Shown piece by piece: positions 9,230 to 17,419 of a stretch of 27,648 nt of DNA. This DNA is from an uncultured Lachnospiraceae bacterium. GTDB lineage: Bacteria > Bacillota > Clostridia > Lachnospirales > Lachnospiraceae. Within the stretch, counting starts at the first letter, position 1; every line of letters starts with the position of its first letter. The position numbers and the translations under genes are program-made. The notes beneath the pieces were generated by a model. That model saw only the letters and a list, made by a program, of their open reading frames with translations. It ran no database searches and was not told where the DNA came from. The DNA is taken from positions 1-27,648 of the forward strand of contig URRQ01000030.1 in NCBI GenBank assembly GCA_900550235.1, written 5' to 3'.

Positions 9230-9697
9230 TTAAAAATCAAACGCAAGGCGAATTAATGCAATATCGCTTCTGTCAAACGTTTTCTTTGTTTCATCTTCCA
9301 TTTCAATCGTTACTGTATCTTTATCATAATCTGTCAAGATTCCTACAAATTCTTTTTGCTTATCAACGGCGCGGTATGTACGAATCTCTACTTCCTCACC
9401 AAGACTTCTTTTAAAATCTTTTTCTTTTTTCAATGGTCTTCCAAGTCCCGGAGAACTTACTTCAAAAATATAACTATCTTCGATATAGTCTTTTTCATCT
9501 AAAATATCAGAAAAAGCACGGCTTACAAGCTCGCAGTCATCTACTGCAATTCCACCCGGTTTATCAATGTAAGCACGAAGATACCATGTTCCTCCTTCTT
9601 TCACATACTCTACGTCCACCAATTCAAATCCGTTACGCTCTACGATTGGTGTAAGAAGTTCTTCTGTTTTTTGTTCGTATAATTCTTTCTTAGACAA
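9230..9697 (-). CDS. rimP: Ribosome maturation factor RimP
   Basis: 30S maturation factor, about 155 residues. The family pattern is clear: GFELVDVEYVKEGGTWYLRAYIDKPGG, DDCELVSRAFSDILDE, and the EVSSPGLGRPLKK motif, with a C-terminal SH3-like domain. Two starts are possible: GTG at 9703, with the Shine-Dalgarno only two or three bases away, and TTG at 9697, seven bases after AAGGAAG. I prefer TTG because it gives the usual spacing and an MSKKE-type N-terminus. It is the first gene of the translation operon, 18 bp ahead of nusA. Confidence 0.95.
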   Translation of the reverse strand: MSKKELYEQKTEELLTPIVERNGFELVDVEYVKEGGTWYLRAYIDKPGGIAVDDCELVSRAFSDILDEKDYIEDSYIFEVSSPGLGRPLKKEKDFKRSLGEEVEIRTYRAVDKQKEFVGILTDYDKDTVTIEMEDETKKTFDRSDIALIRLAFDF

Positions 9698-9725
9698 ATT
9701 CACTCTTCCTTTCAGTTTATACTAA

Positions 9726-9753
9726 CAAAAAGAGTGAACAAATTGTTCACTCT
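9726..9753 (-). terminator. Leader terminator/attenuator upstream of rimP
   Basis: On the minus strand AGAGTGAAC and GTTCACTCT form a perfect 9-bp stem with a five-base loop, followed by TTTTT. It lies after the promoter at 9783-9811 and about 29 bp before the rimP start, so operon transcripts must read through it. In B. subtilis the ylxS (rimP)-nusA leader contains a NusA-dependent terminator used for autoregulation; the same job is inferred here. Confidence 0.8.
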
Positions 9754-9782
9754 TCTGTCGGCCTCCTATGTAACTATCAACT

Positions 9783-9811
9783 AGTATAGCACCTTCAATT
9801 GTGAAAAGCAA
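9783..9811 (-). promoter_or_regulatory. Promoter of rimP-nusA-infB operon
   Basis: Minus-strand TTGCTT (9806-9811), 17-bp spacer, TATACT (9783-9788). It lies between the threonine aldolase stop and the leader hairpin. Confidence 0.65.
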
Positions 9812-9828
9812 GGGATTTTCTTATTTTC

Positions 9829-10851
9829 CTAAATAATCTCGATCAAAGCCTTTACGTCCTCTTCTTTTGTTGCCCAGCTTGTAGCAAAACGTACAACGGT
9901 ATGTGTATCATCTGCTTTTTCCCAAAAGTCAAATGCAACCTGTTTTTTCAATTCTTCCATTCTATCATTCTCTAATACAATGAAAATCTGATTGGTCGGA
10001 TTCTTTTGATAGAAAGTATACCCCTTTTCCTCAAATGCTTTGCGGAGCATATTGGCCATTCGGATTGCATTCTTACTGATCTCCGTATATAGATGATCTG
10101 TAAAAAGCGTATCAAACTGAAGCGCTGTCAGCCTTCCTTTTGCCAAAAGAGCTCCATGCTGTTTGATGATCGTTAGGAAATGTTTCGGCGCCTTTTTGGG
10201 GAATACAACCGCCTCTCCACAAAGCGCTCCTACTTTTGTTCCACCGATATAAAAGGCATCACAATATGTAGCAATGTCTGCAAGTGTAACATCAGTTCCT
10301 TCACTTACAAGCCCGTAGCCCATACGCGCTCCGTCCAGATAAAGCGGAATCTCATACTCCTTACAAACCGCAGAAATATCCTGTAGCTCTTTCTTTGTAT
10401 AAAGTGTTCCAAGTTCTGTCGGATGGGAAATGTATGCCATTCCCGGAAATACCATATGTTCATGGTTCGCATCTCCATAAAACGTAGCGATATAGTCTCG
10501 CAGTTCCTTGGCACAGATTTTTCCATCATGTTGCGGAACAGTAAGCACCTTATGGCCGGTAAACTCAATGGCTCCCGCTTCATGTACATTCACATGTCCG
10601 GTTTCTGCCGCAACTACACCTTCATATTGCTGTAAAAAAGCATCGATAACCGTCTGGTTCGTCTGTGTTCCTCCTACAAGAAAATAAACATCTGCATTCG
10701 GACACTCGCATGCCTGTCTGATCTTCTCCTTTGCAGATTCACTGTAGCGATCCGTTCCATAACCGGACAAGCTTTCTCGATTTGTCTCCATTAACCTTTC
10801 TAAGATTTTTTCATGTGCTCCTTCTGAATAATCATTCACAAAACTTAACAT
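9829..10851 (-). CDS. Low-specificity threonine aldolase-like PLP enzyme
   Basis: PLP-dependent enzyme of the threonine aldolase / beta-eliminating lyase family (fold type I), which cleaves threonine or allo-threonine to glycine and acetaldehyde; 340 residues, full length. Visible features are the N-terminal SFVNDYSEGAHEKIL, GGTQTNQ near 60-66, HVNVHEAGAIE, the cofactor-binding YLDGARMGYGL near 171-181, and the Schiff-base lysine in YIGGTKVGAL at about Lys206. The ATG has GGGAGG seven bases upstream. It is the last gene after the NUDIX, ATPase and lipoprotein genes, 15 bp after the lipoprotein stop. Stereospecificity cannot be read from sequence. Confidence 0.93.
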   Translation of the reverse strand: MLSFVNDYSEGAHEKILERLMETNRESLSGYGTDRYSESAKEKIRQACECPNADVYFLVGGTQTNQTVIDAFLQQYEGVVAAETGHVNVHEAGAIEFTGHKVLTVPQHDGKICAKELRDYIATFYGDANHEHMVFPGMAYISHPTELGTLYTKKELQDISAVCKEYEIPLYLDGARMGYGLVSEGTDVTLADIATYCDAFYIGGTKVGALCGEAVVFPKKAPKHFLTIIKQHGALLAKGRLTALQFDTLFTDHLYTEISKNAIRMANMLRKAFEEKGYTFYQKNPTNQIFIVLENDRMEELKKQVAFDFWEKADDTHTVVRFATSWATKEEDVKALIEII

Positions 10852-10866
10852 TGTATTTCCTCCCTA

Positions 10867-11964
10867 TTATTCCTCATGTATTTCTTTTGGAATCGCCCAT
10901 TCATGGACAATTTCCTTGATTGCTTTCTCTGACCAGTCAAACGCAAAACTCGCGTAAGATTGGCCTTTTTCTTCTTTGCTCGGAAGCGTTCCGTTTGGAA
11001 ATCTTACTTCAAACATGTCCGGATAGAATAAGATGTATTCCGGTCGAAGCGCCTCAATCATCTCTTGTTCCAAAACAGAATCGGATATCTTTGAACACTT
11101 TAATATCGTTTGAACCAACTCTTCTTTTGTGCAACGGAATAAATCCCACACCTCCATCAGTTCTCCCGTCTCACGGTCAAATGCCATACCCATTCCTATC
11201 TCCTTCGTATGTTCCCCCTTCTCCGAAGTGGTTCCTGTCACAGTAAAATAGAGCATCCGGTCATTAGAAGCGCACAGCACTATATCCTGACACAAAATTG
11301 GAGTATCGACCTCTTCCTGCTCGGTCTTTTTTTTATATGCAGCATATGCCTTTTCCAATTCTTCTGTTATATCATATAAAACAATCTTCTCTTCGATATA
11401 TTTCAAAATACGAGTTTGTACTTTTTTCTTCAAGTCATCGAATTTTTCCTGTTCGGGTACCATCGCATTACTTGGACCTGTTCTTCCCCCATCTCGGAGA
11501 ATCTCTGCTCCGTTCTCCAGCTTATAAACCTTGGGATTCTCATGAGATTCTTCCCAGATTTCCACTTCTGTCCCATCTTTTAATTTGATACGTTCCCCGG
11601 TATCTTTAGCGATAATCTCAATCTTTTTCGCATTGTATGCCGGAATTTTTTCTCCATTTTCCTTCACAAGCGTCCGTTCTGAATTATGAATCTGTACACT
11701 GACATTTGCATTTTCCAACTCTTCTTTCGATAGCCTGTATCTTTTTCCATCATCACCATTATTAATCCATGATTCTATCGATGTTTCATCTGTCAAGAGT
11801 ATTCCGATTTCCTATGATGATCCTTCCTGCATTGTAAACGATACAATTCCTACCTCGTCATTACTTTGCATTTCCAAAGCTTGTCCATAGATCCATCTTT
11901 CTTTGGAACATCCTGCAAAAAGAAAGACAGAACTAAAAAGCAAAACCAAAAACAGTTTCTTCAT
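10867..11964 (-). pseudogene. Lipoprotein gene of unknown function interrupted by an in-frame amber codon
   Basis: From the ATG at 11964 (AAGGAGGG upstream) the frame encodes a lipoprotein signal, MKKLFLVLLFSSVFLFAGCS, with a lipobox ending at Cys19. At codon 51 there is a TAG (11812-11814). The same frame then stays open for another 314 codons to 10867, with protein-like composition: ENGEKIPAYNAKKIEIIAK, KLKDGTEVEIWEE, and a long acidic helical middle. The stop is therefore a single nonsense change in a gene of about 365 codons. A TTG at 11796 could restart, but without the signal peptide or a clear ribosome-binding site. I do not recognise the domain. The gene follows the ATPase by 12 bp and precedes the aldolase. 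A sequencing error cannot be excluded. Confidence 0.8.
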
Positions 11965-11976
11965 AGGCATCCCTCC

Positions 11977-12840
11977 TTATCCCTCTTCAAATTCTCTCTC
12001 ATGTTTTTTGAAGAACTTATAGTACTCCCGCACATTTGCTAGATCGTACCACTTTTTCACGTCCACAATCTCTTCATCCATATCGTAAATTTTTGCACCA
12101 CGCATAGATAACAGGAATGGAGAATGTGTTGCGATCACAAACTGACATCCAAAAAATCTTGCAGAATCTTCCAAGAAACGTAACAGCTCCTGCTGCTTTT
12201 CCGGCGAAAGACTGTTCTCCGGCTCGTCTAAAAGGTACAATCCATTTTCATTAATTTTTTCCGCAAAATACAAAAATGCACTCTCCCCATTCGAATGCTC
12301 CCGTACATTATCGCTTAATGTCTTTCTAATATATTGGGACTGGGAGGATCTCCTTGCAAGATTTACCGCCTTTAACTGTTCATAATCTGCCAATGAACGC
12401 ATCTGAAACTTCCCGTACTTCTGATCCAAATACTCTTCCAACAATTCTTCTCGCTTCCGGTCAATGCCTTCATTGATGCTTCGCAGATTGAGCATAAAAT
12501 CAAACACATCGTCACTTGTAATAATCGCACTGTGCAATGGTATCTTTTTTTCTGCCTCATACTCACACATGGCAATATAATCTTCAAAGAAATTCGAACG
12601 ATTATATAAAGAATCTCTGCAAAGTCCAAGCTTTTCCGCAATCACATTCAAAGCTGTCGTTTTTCCCGAACCATTCCCGCCATATAAAATCGTAACCGGT
12701 TCAAAATCAATCATTCGAAACTGATGTTTTGATAGAATCTGAAATGGATAATAGGTGTCATAACACGTCCGCTTCTGCCGAAACATAAAATCATATTCCA
12801 TCTCTACAGTCGGAAACTCAAAGTGAGATAAATAAACCAT
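11977..12840 (-). CDS. AAA-type (RecF/ABC-like) ATPase
   Basis: Single-chain P-loop ATPase of 287 residues of the small RecF/SMC-like class (AAA_21 / COG3910-like). Walker A is GGNGSGKT at 54-61, an ABC-like signature region is HSNGES near 182, Walker B is YLLDEPENSLSPEK at 202-214, and an H-loop region is FVIATHSPFLLS. The central insertion, about residues 90-170, is charged and helical. The ATG has GGGAGG seven bases upstream. Its neighbours are a NUDIX hydrolase 12 bp upstream and a lipoprotein downstream. Relatives occur both in housekeeping and in defence settings; no partner nuclease is adjacent, so I make no defence claim. Confidence 0.85.
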   Translation of the reverse strand: MVYLSHFEFPTVEMEYDFMFRQKRTCYDTYYPFQILSKHQFRMIDFEPVTILYGGNGSGKTTALNVIAEKLGLCRDSLYNRSNFFEDYIAMCEYEAEKKIPLHSAIITSDDVFDFMLNLRSINEGIDRKREELLEEYLDQKYGKFQMRSLADYEQLKAVNLARRSSQSQYIRKTLSDNVREHSNGESAFLYFAEKINENGLYLLDEPENSLSPEKQQELLRFLEDSARFFGCQFVIATHSPFLLSMRGAKIYDMDEEIVDVKKWYDLANVREYYKFFKKHEREFEEG

Positions 12841-12852
12841 TTGAATTCCTCC

Positions 12853-13413
12853 CTATATATATCTGCTCTTTTCCATTAGTTTTTTATAAACAGTCTCTAC
12901 CATCCAAGGCTCTGTCGACATCTTTAATGCCTCTTCATTGCTCCACCAGCTTACCCCGGAATTTTCATCCGCTTTCACAAACAATTCTTCCTTTTCATCT
13001 GCCTCTGCCAAATATGTGATATTAAAATGCAAATGACTCGGAACCCATCTTCCTTTTTTCACATGACCATCCACCGGGATCGTCTCTATACTGAAAATAT
13101 CTCGTGAGACTAAGTGTATATTTTTTATGCCTGTTTCTTCTTGCAATTCCTTACAGGCAACCTTACAAAGATCTTCCATACCGTCTGCATGCCCGCCAAT
13201 CCAAGACCATGAGTTATAAATATTATGGTAAATCATCAATGTTTTTGTACGGTCTTTATTCACAACCCACATAGAAGCAGTAAAATGACCAACCTGATTC
13301 TCCCGCTCCAAATAATTCTGAAAATCATTTATAAACTGAAGCATTTGCTTTTTGTCATTTGCCTCTTGCTCATTCATAGGAACATATTTTTTAATATCAT
13401 CTGCTAAACTCAT
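12853..13413 (-). CDS. NUDIX hydrolase
   Basis: Cytosolic pyrophosphohydrolase of 186 residues acting on a nucleoside diphosphate linked to some group X; the substrate is unknown. The Nudix box spans about 74-96, GGHADGMEDLCKVACKEL then QEETGI, matching GX5EX7REUXEEXGU except that the arginine is lysine. The N-terminal 40 residues are a helical extension seen in Clostridial relatives. The ATG at 13413 has GAGGG six bases upstream. It is the first gene of a four-gene operon driven by the promoter at 13454-13483. Confidence 0.9.
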   Translation of the reverse strand: MSLADDIKKYVPMNEQEANDKKQMLQFINDFQNYLERENQVGHFTASMWVVNKDRTKTLMIYHNIYNSWSWIGGHADGMEDLCKVACKELQEETGIKNIHLVSRDIFSIETIPVDGHVKKGRWVPSHLHFNITYLAEADEKEELFVKADENSGVSWWSNEEALKMSTEPWMVETVYKKLMEKSRYI

Positions 13414-13453
13414 CCATAACCCTCTGCATTTCTACAAAATACTATTTTCTATA

Positions 13454-13483
13454 ATTATAACATTCATTTTATTGTTCTCTCAA
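13454..13483 (-). promoter_or_regulatory. Promoter of NUDIX-ATPase-lipoprotein-aldolase operon
   Basis: Minus-strand TTGAGA (13478-13483), 18-bp spacer, TATAAT (13454-13459), about 40 bp before the NUDIX start. Confidence 0.65.
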
Positions 13484-13495
13484 CAACATTTTTAT

Positions 13496-13673
13496 ATGTA
13501 TACATGTCCCTGTCCCTTTTTATAGAAGCCCCTGTCCCCTTTTACAAACTCCCTTGTCCCCAGTTCCTATTTCCACACGATTTTCCTTCTCAAAAATAAG
13601 AATATCGCAAAAAGGGACAGCGCAAAACTTAATTGGGGACGTAGCTAAATGTCATTTAACTACGTCCCCAATT
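13496..13673. repeat. Intergenic GGGGAC/GTCCC palindromic repeat region
   Basis: The stretch contains several copies of a TGTCCC(C)TTTT-like word at 13506-13562, an inverted partner AAAAAGGGACAG at 13609-13620 that matches CTGTCCCTTTTT at 13510-13521, and a long hairpin. The hairpin arms, 13631-13651 and 13653-13673, begin AATTGGGGACGTAG and end CTACGTCCCCAATT, 21 bp with one imperfect pair. Such GGGGAC palindromes resemble REP-type elements mobilised by IS200-like Y1 transposases, but no transposase is present. The hairpin starts two bases after the gpmI stop and may also act as a weak terminator. No gene is seen in 13414-13675. Confidence 0.7.
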
Positions 13674-13675
13674 AA

Positions 13676-15211
13676 CTATACTAACAGTGATTTTCCTGTC
13701 ATTTCTTTTGGTTGTTCCATTCCCATCAATTCAATCAATGTCGGTGCAATATCCGCCAAGCATCCGCCTTCACGTAATTTGTAAGAAGGATCTGCATTTA
13801 CTAAGATAAATGGTACCGGATTTGTTGTATGTGCTGTAAATGGTGCGCCTGTTTCGTAATTTACCAATTGTTCTGCATTACCATGGTCTGCACAGATAAA
13901 CATCTGACCATCCACTTCTTTGATTGCATCTACGGCTTTTCCAACACAAGAATCTACTGCTTCGATTGCTTTGATCGCAGCATCTTCCACTCCAGTATGT
14001 CCCACCATATCCGGATTTGCAAAGTTGATGATAATCACATCATATTCCTGAGATTTGATTGCATTTACTAATTTATCACAAACTTCAAATGCACTCATCT
14101 CCGGCTGCAAATCGTAAGTTGCAACCTTCGGTGATTTTACGAGAATTCTGTCTTCTCCTTCATTCGGTTCTTCTACGCCGCCATTGAAAAAGAATGTTAC
14201 ATGTGCATATTTTTCAGTCTCAGCGATTCTTGCCTGTTTCAATCCGTTTGCAGCAAGGAATTCACCAAATGTGTTTGTAATCTCTGTTTTACGAAATGCA
14301 ACTAATTTATTCTCAATTGTTACATCATATTCTGTAAAGCATACATACGTTGTCTTAACTCTTTCTCCTCTGTCGAATCCTGTAAAGTCATCATCACAGA
14401 ATGTTCTTGTAATTTCTCTTGCACGATCCGGTCTGAAGTTGAAGAAAATAATAGAGTCATTATCTTTAATCGTAGCAACCGGAGCTCCATTTTCCACAAT
14501 CACAGTTGGAAGAACAAACTCATCTGTCTTCTCATTATCATAAGAAGCCTGCACTGCCGCAACTGCATCTTCTGCTTTTTCACCTTCACCTTTTACAATT
14601 GCATTGTAAGCAAGCTCTACACGATCCCACCGGTTATCTCGATCCATCGCATAGTAACGTCCCATAACAGAAGCAATTTTACCAACACCGATTTCTTTCA
14701 TCTTTTCAGCAAGCTCTGCTACATAATCTTTACCGGAAGCAGGTGGTGTATCACGTCCATCTAAGAAACAGTGTACATATACTTTTTCAATTCCCTGTCT
14801 CTTTGCAAGTTCTAACAAACCATAAATATGTGTGTTGTGGCTATGCACGCCTCCATCAGATACAAGTCCATACATATGAAGCGCAGAATCATGTTCTTTT
14901 ACATTGTTGCATGCAGCAAGAAGCGCTTCATTCTCGAAGAAATCTCCGTCCTGAATTGCTTTTGTAATCTTTGTAAGATCCTGATATACGATTCTTCCTG
15001 CACCCATATTCAAATGTCCGACTTCAGAATTACCCATCTGTCCGTCCGGAAGACCAACTGCCATACCACTTGCATTTCCCTCTACAAATGGACACTCCGC
15101 CATCAACTGATCCATTACAGGTGTTTTTGCTTCATATACCGCATTGGCTTCTTTTTTGTCATTGAGACCATATCCATCAAGAATCATTAAAACTGTTGGT
15201 TTTTTACTCAT
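13676..15211 (-). CDS. gpmI: 2,3-bisphosphoglycerate-independent phosphoglycerate mutase
   Basis: Glycolytic enzyme that interconverts 3- and 2-phosphoglycerate, an Mn-dependent member of the alkaline phosphatase superfamily; 511 residues, full length. Metal ligands and the nucleophile are visible: MILDGYGL (Asp12), QMGNSEVGHLNMGAGR with Ser62 as the phosphorylated serine, VHSHNTHIYGLL, the ADHGNAEQ segment and GHTGVEDAA. The ATG has AAGGAGA about 8 bases upstream. It has its own promoter at 15262-15290. It ends with TAG immediately before the GGGGAC hairpin. Related genomes usually have tpiA nearby; here that gene lies 12 kb away. Confidence 0.98.
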   Translation of the reverse strand: MSKKPTVLMILDGYGLNDKKEANAVYEAKTPVMDQLMAECPFVEGNASGMAVGLPDGQMGNSEVGHLNMGAGRIVYQDLTKITKAIQDGDFFENEALLAACNNVKEHDSALHMYGLVSDGGVHSHNTHIYGLLELAKRQGIEKVYVHCFLDGRDTPPASGKDYVAELAEKMKEIGVGKIASVMGRYYAMDRDNRWDRVELAYNAIVKGEGEKAEDAVAAVQASYDNEKTDEFVLPTVIVENGAPVATIKDNDSIIFFNFRPDRAREITRTFCDDDFTGFDRGERVKTTYVCFTEYDVTIENKLVAFRKTEITNTFGEFLAANGLKQARIAETEKYAHVTFFFNGGVEEPNEGEDRILVKSPKVATYDLQPEMSAFEVCDKLVNAIKSQEYDVIIINFANPDMVGHTGVEDAAIKAIEAVDSCVGKAVDAIKEVDGQMFICADHGNAEQLVNYETGAPFTAHTTNPVPFILVNADPSYKLREGGCLADIAPTLIELMGMEQPKEMTGKSLLV

Positions 15212-15261
15212 CTTTTTATCTCCTTTTATGTTAAATAATTATCGTTTTCCCTACGTGGTTT

Positions 15262-15293
15262 ATTGTACATGATTTCATTCCCTCTTGCAAGAG
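15262..15293 (-). promoter_or_regulatory. gpmI promoter overlapped by a 12-bp palindrome
   Basis: Minus-strand TTGCAA (15285-15290), 17-bp spacer, TACAAT (15262-15267), about 50 bp before gpmI. The perfect palindrome CTCTTGCAAGAG at 15282-15293 covers the -35 box and could be an operator. Confidence 0.55.
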
Positions 15294-15301
15294 CGAACCT
15301 T

Positions 15302-16006
15302 CTATAAATGCATTCTTCTTCTCACTTCTTCCCGCAACCTTGACACACGCATGATCGTGATCAATGCGACCGTAATGATCGTTGCACATACAAGTACCAC
15401 TGCAGACCATGTGATTTCAAACTTTTGTTCAAAATAGTATTTCACACTAAGATTAATTCCAACACAAAAAAATGCAATTCCGATCACGACAAGCATCGCC
15501 GTAAATAAAATTGATTTGCTTACGTGCTGCTTTAAATAAATAAAAATTGCCGCCAGTACAGTGCCTAACAGGATGATCGGTACTGCAATTCCTTTGAACC
15601 AATCTAATCCATCATTGACTAACGCTACAACATACACATACAAAAGTACCGCGCCGCCATCAATCACCGTCATCACTACAAATGGCAGCTTGCGATATAA
15701 AAGAACCGGCAAGCAAAATAATAAAATCACTGCACAGGCTGTAATCACATATAAGGACCACAAGCTTTTTGTATAAACAAATAAATTCAACAAACCACAT
15801 CCTGCCGCGGTGCTTCCAAGAAGAACGAGCATTAAGATTGCAATGTCCGTTCTTCTCACCTTTTCTACTGTACCTCTTTCCGTCGGATATGGTGATTCTG
15901 CCTGTTTCTCTATATTGATATTTGGTCGATAAACCGGAGTATTACACAACGGACATTTCTCCAAAGCTTCATCCAGCTTCACTCCACAATTCACACAATA
16001 TGCCAT
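15302..16006 (-). CDS. Zinc-ribbon membrane protein (DUF6320-type)
   Basis: Protein of 234 residues with an N-terminal zinc ribbon, YCVNCGVKLDEALEKCPLCNTPV (four cysteines in two CxxC pairs), followed by about six hydrophobic segments from residue 55 onward and a basic C-terminus. This fits the DUF6320 family of Lachnospiraceae, of unknown function. I use the ATG at 16006, preceded by GAGAGG, rather than one five codons upstream that overlaps the acyltransferase stop. Its tight coupling to the acyltransferase gene upstream suggests a shared task at the membrane, possibly lipid or surface modification; that is inference. Confidence 0.75.
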   Translation of the reverse strand: MAYCVNCGVKLDEALEKCPLCNTPVYRPNINIEKQAESPYPTERGTVEKVRRTDIAILMLVLLGSTAAGCGLLNLFVYTKSLWSLYVITACAVILLFCLPVLLYRKLPFVVMTVIDGGAVLLYVYVVALVNDGLDWFKGIAVPIILLGTVLAAIFIYLKQHVSKSILFTAMLVVIGIAFFCVGINLSVKYYFEQKFEITWSAVVLVCATIITVALITIMRVSRLREEVRRRMHL

Positions 16007-16017
16007 CTTTTTCCCTC

Positions 16018-17292
16018 TCAATCCCGATTGCTTCGAATCGTAACTTCTATTCCATCTTCCACAAGTTTTCTGAAAAATAATCTCTCTACATCACTCTCTA
16101 TGATTCCGCTTGTAAAATTCACAGTTGTAAGACCATGATAACTGATGATCGCACAGTTTGTTCTCGGTGAAAACGGATGTCCCATTAAAACATCAAATCG
16201 TTCTACATGCTCTTCCATTTCTTTTGATAATTTAACAACTCCAAGATTGGTTAAACCTGCAGAGGATTGACAATCCTGTACTCGTTTATAAAATTGTTTT
16301 ACTACAACATCTTTGATAAAAAGTGGCACAATACGAATAAACGGACTCTGTAATGTCTTTGCATTAACCGTAATATCTGCGTTCAAAAACTTTTCATTCA
16401 AATGGTATCGCATATAATAATGCACCTGACGCAGGATTTCCTCAAACGTGTATTCTCCCATACGCGGATCCACTCCCGGATAAATCATTGTTATAAAATT
16501 TCGAAGTGTTGCAGATGGGAAAAACTGCCGTAGATTTACAGGCATTGCGATTCGAACCGGTTTTTCTTTCCACACTCTGCTCATTTTTTGCTTCTCAACC
16601 AACGCATAAATCAATACCGCATTCAGATATTCCGTAATCGTCACACCATATTTCTTCGAAGTCTCTTTCAATTGAGAAACTGGCATACTCCCACAGATAA
16701 TATTCAATGTATAGAACGGTTCTCTCGTTCCTCTCACACGAAACGCATCCCCTTGACTCCTCTTCGGAGTTACTTTGGAATTGGCATATTTCATGTATGC
16801 ATCCTCTAACTCACTTTTCTTCGGTTCTTCTTCAATATCCAACACACCTTCCTCATTCGGAATTTCGAAGCCTTTCATCCGAAGATATACCGCTACCAAT
16901 GTTTTCATAAAAATCATGGCGCCAAGTCCATCTGAAAGAGAATGAAATACTTCCAAAGAAATCTGTTTCTGATAATAGTATATTCGAATCAAATACCGAT
17001 GCTTGGAATGAAAATCCATCGGCATACACGGATTCTTCACATCCCTTTCAACCGGCGGCAACGGTCTATCATTTGGTTCTAAATATCTCCAAAAAAATCC
17101 CGCCCGCAAATCCACTTTTAAAGAAGGAAATCTTGGAATCGTCCGTTCAAATGCTCTCTGTAGAATTTCCGGATCTACATTTTCTTTCAAAGTAACAGAT
17201 ACACGAAATGTAGAAGAGAAACTCTTCTTTTGTAATGTGGGATATACATTCCCTGATAAATCCAGTTTAAACCATTCTTTCCTGTCACTCAT
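16018..17292 (-). CDS. Alcohol acetyltransferase-like condensation-fold acyltransferase
   Basis: Protein of 424 residues of the BAHD/condensation-domain superfamily (AATase-like, COG4908). The active-site motif appears as FHSLSDGLGA, with HxxxDG at 117-122, and the C-terminal NCAIISYHGLTTVNFTSG region fits a condensation fold. It likely transfers an acyl group to an alcohol or lipid acceptor; donor and acceptor are unknown. I chose the ATG at 17292 because MSDRKEWFKLDLSGNVYP is the natural family N-terminus; an in-frame start 12 codons upstream is possible. It is the first gene of a two-gene minus operon and is divergent from an alpha/beta hydrolase, so an acylation/deacylation pair is possible. 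Confidence 0.8.
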   Translation of the reverse strand: MSDRKEWFKLDLSGNVYPTLQKKSFSSTFRVSVTLKENVDPEILQRAFERTIPRFPSLKVDLRAGFFWRYLEPNDRPLPPVERDVKNPCMPMDFHSKHRYLIRIYYYQKQISLEVFHSLSDGLGAMIFMKTLVAVYLRMKGFEIPNEEGVLDIEEEPKKSELEDAYMKYANSKVTPKRSQGDAFRVRGTREPFYTLNIICGSMPVSQLKETSKKYGVTITEYLNAVLIYALVEKQKMSRVWKEKPVRIAMPVNLRQFFPSATLRNFITMIYPGVDPRMGEYTFEEILRQVHYYMRYHLNEKFLNADITVNAKTLQSPFIRIVPLFIKDVVVKQFYKRVQDCQSSAGLTNLGVVKLSKEMEEHVERFDVLMGHPFSPRTNCAIISYHGLTTVNFTSGIIESDVERLFFRKLVEDGIEVTIRSNRD

Positions 17293-17343
17293 TCTTCTCT
17301 CATCCTTCTGTTTCACTGATTCACACATTGCCCAATATCTATT

Positions 17344-17372
17344 ATTATAAAGAATCCCGTTGTATATAGCAA
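17344..17372 (-). promoter_or_regulatory. Promoter of acyltransferase-DUF6320 operon
   Basis: Minus-strand TTGCTA (17367-17372), 17-bp spacer, TATAAT (17344-17349). The -35 box abuts the inverted repeat at 17373-17391. Confidence 0.6.
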
Positions 17373-17391
17373 CTATCTTATGTTAAGATAG
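17373..17391. promoter_or_regulatory. Inverted repeat in divergent promoter region
   Basis: CTATCTTA and TAAGATAG form a perfect 8-bp inverted repeat around TGT. It lies between the divergently transcribed acyltransferase and hydrolase genes and touches the minus-strand -35 box, as an operator would. A plus-strand promoter for the hydrolase is less clear; TAAGAT at 17384-17389 with TTGTAT at 17360-17365 is one possibility. No regulator gene is adjacent. Confidence 0.45.
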
Positions 17392-17419
17392 CTATTATAC
17401 CAATGGAAAAGGAGTTTAT

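Noticed and set aside
11977..13413. ATPase plus NUDIX pair as an anti-phage defence system
   Set aside because: No nuclease, reverse transcriptase or other effector is next to them, and the operon continues into a lipoprotein and an amino-acid enzyme; the evidence is too thin.
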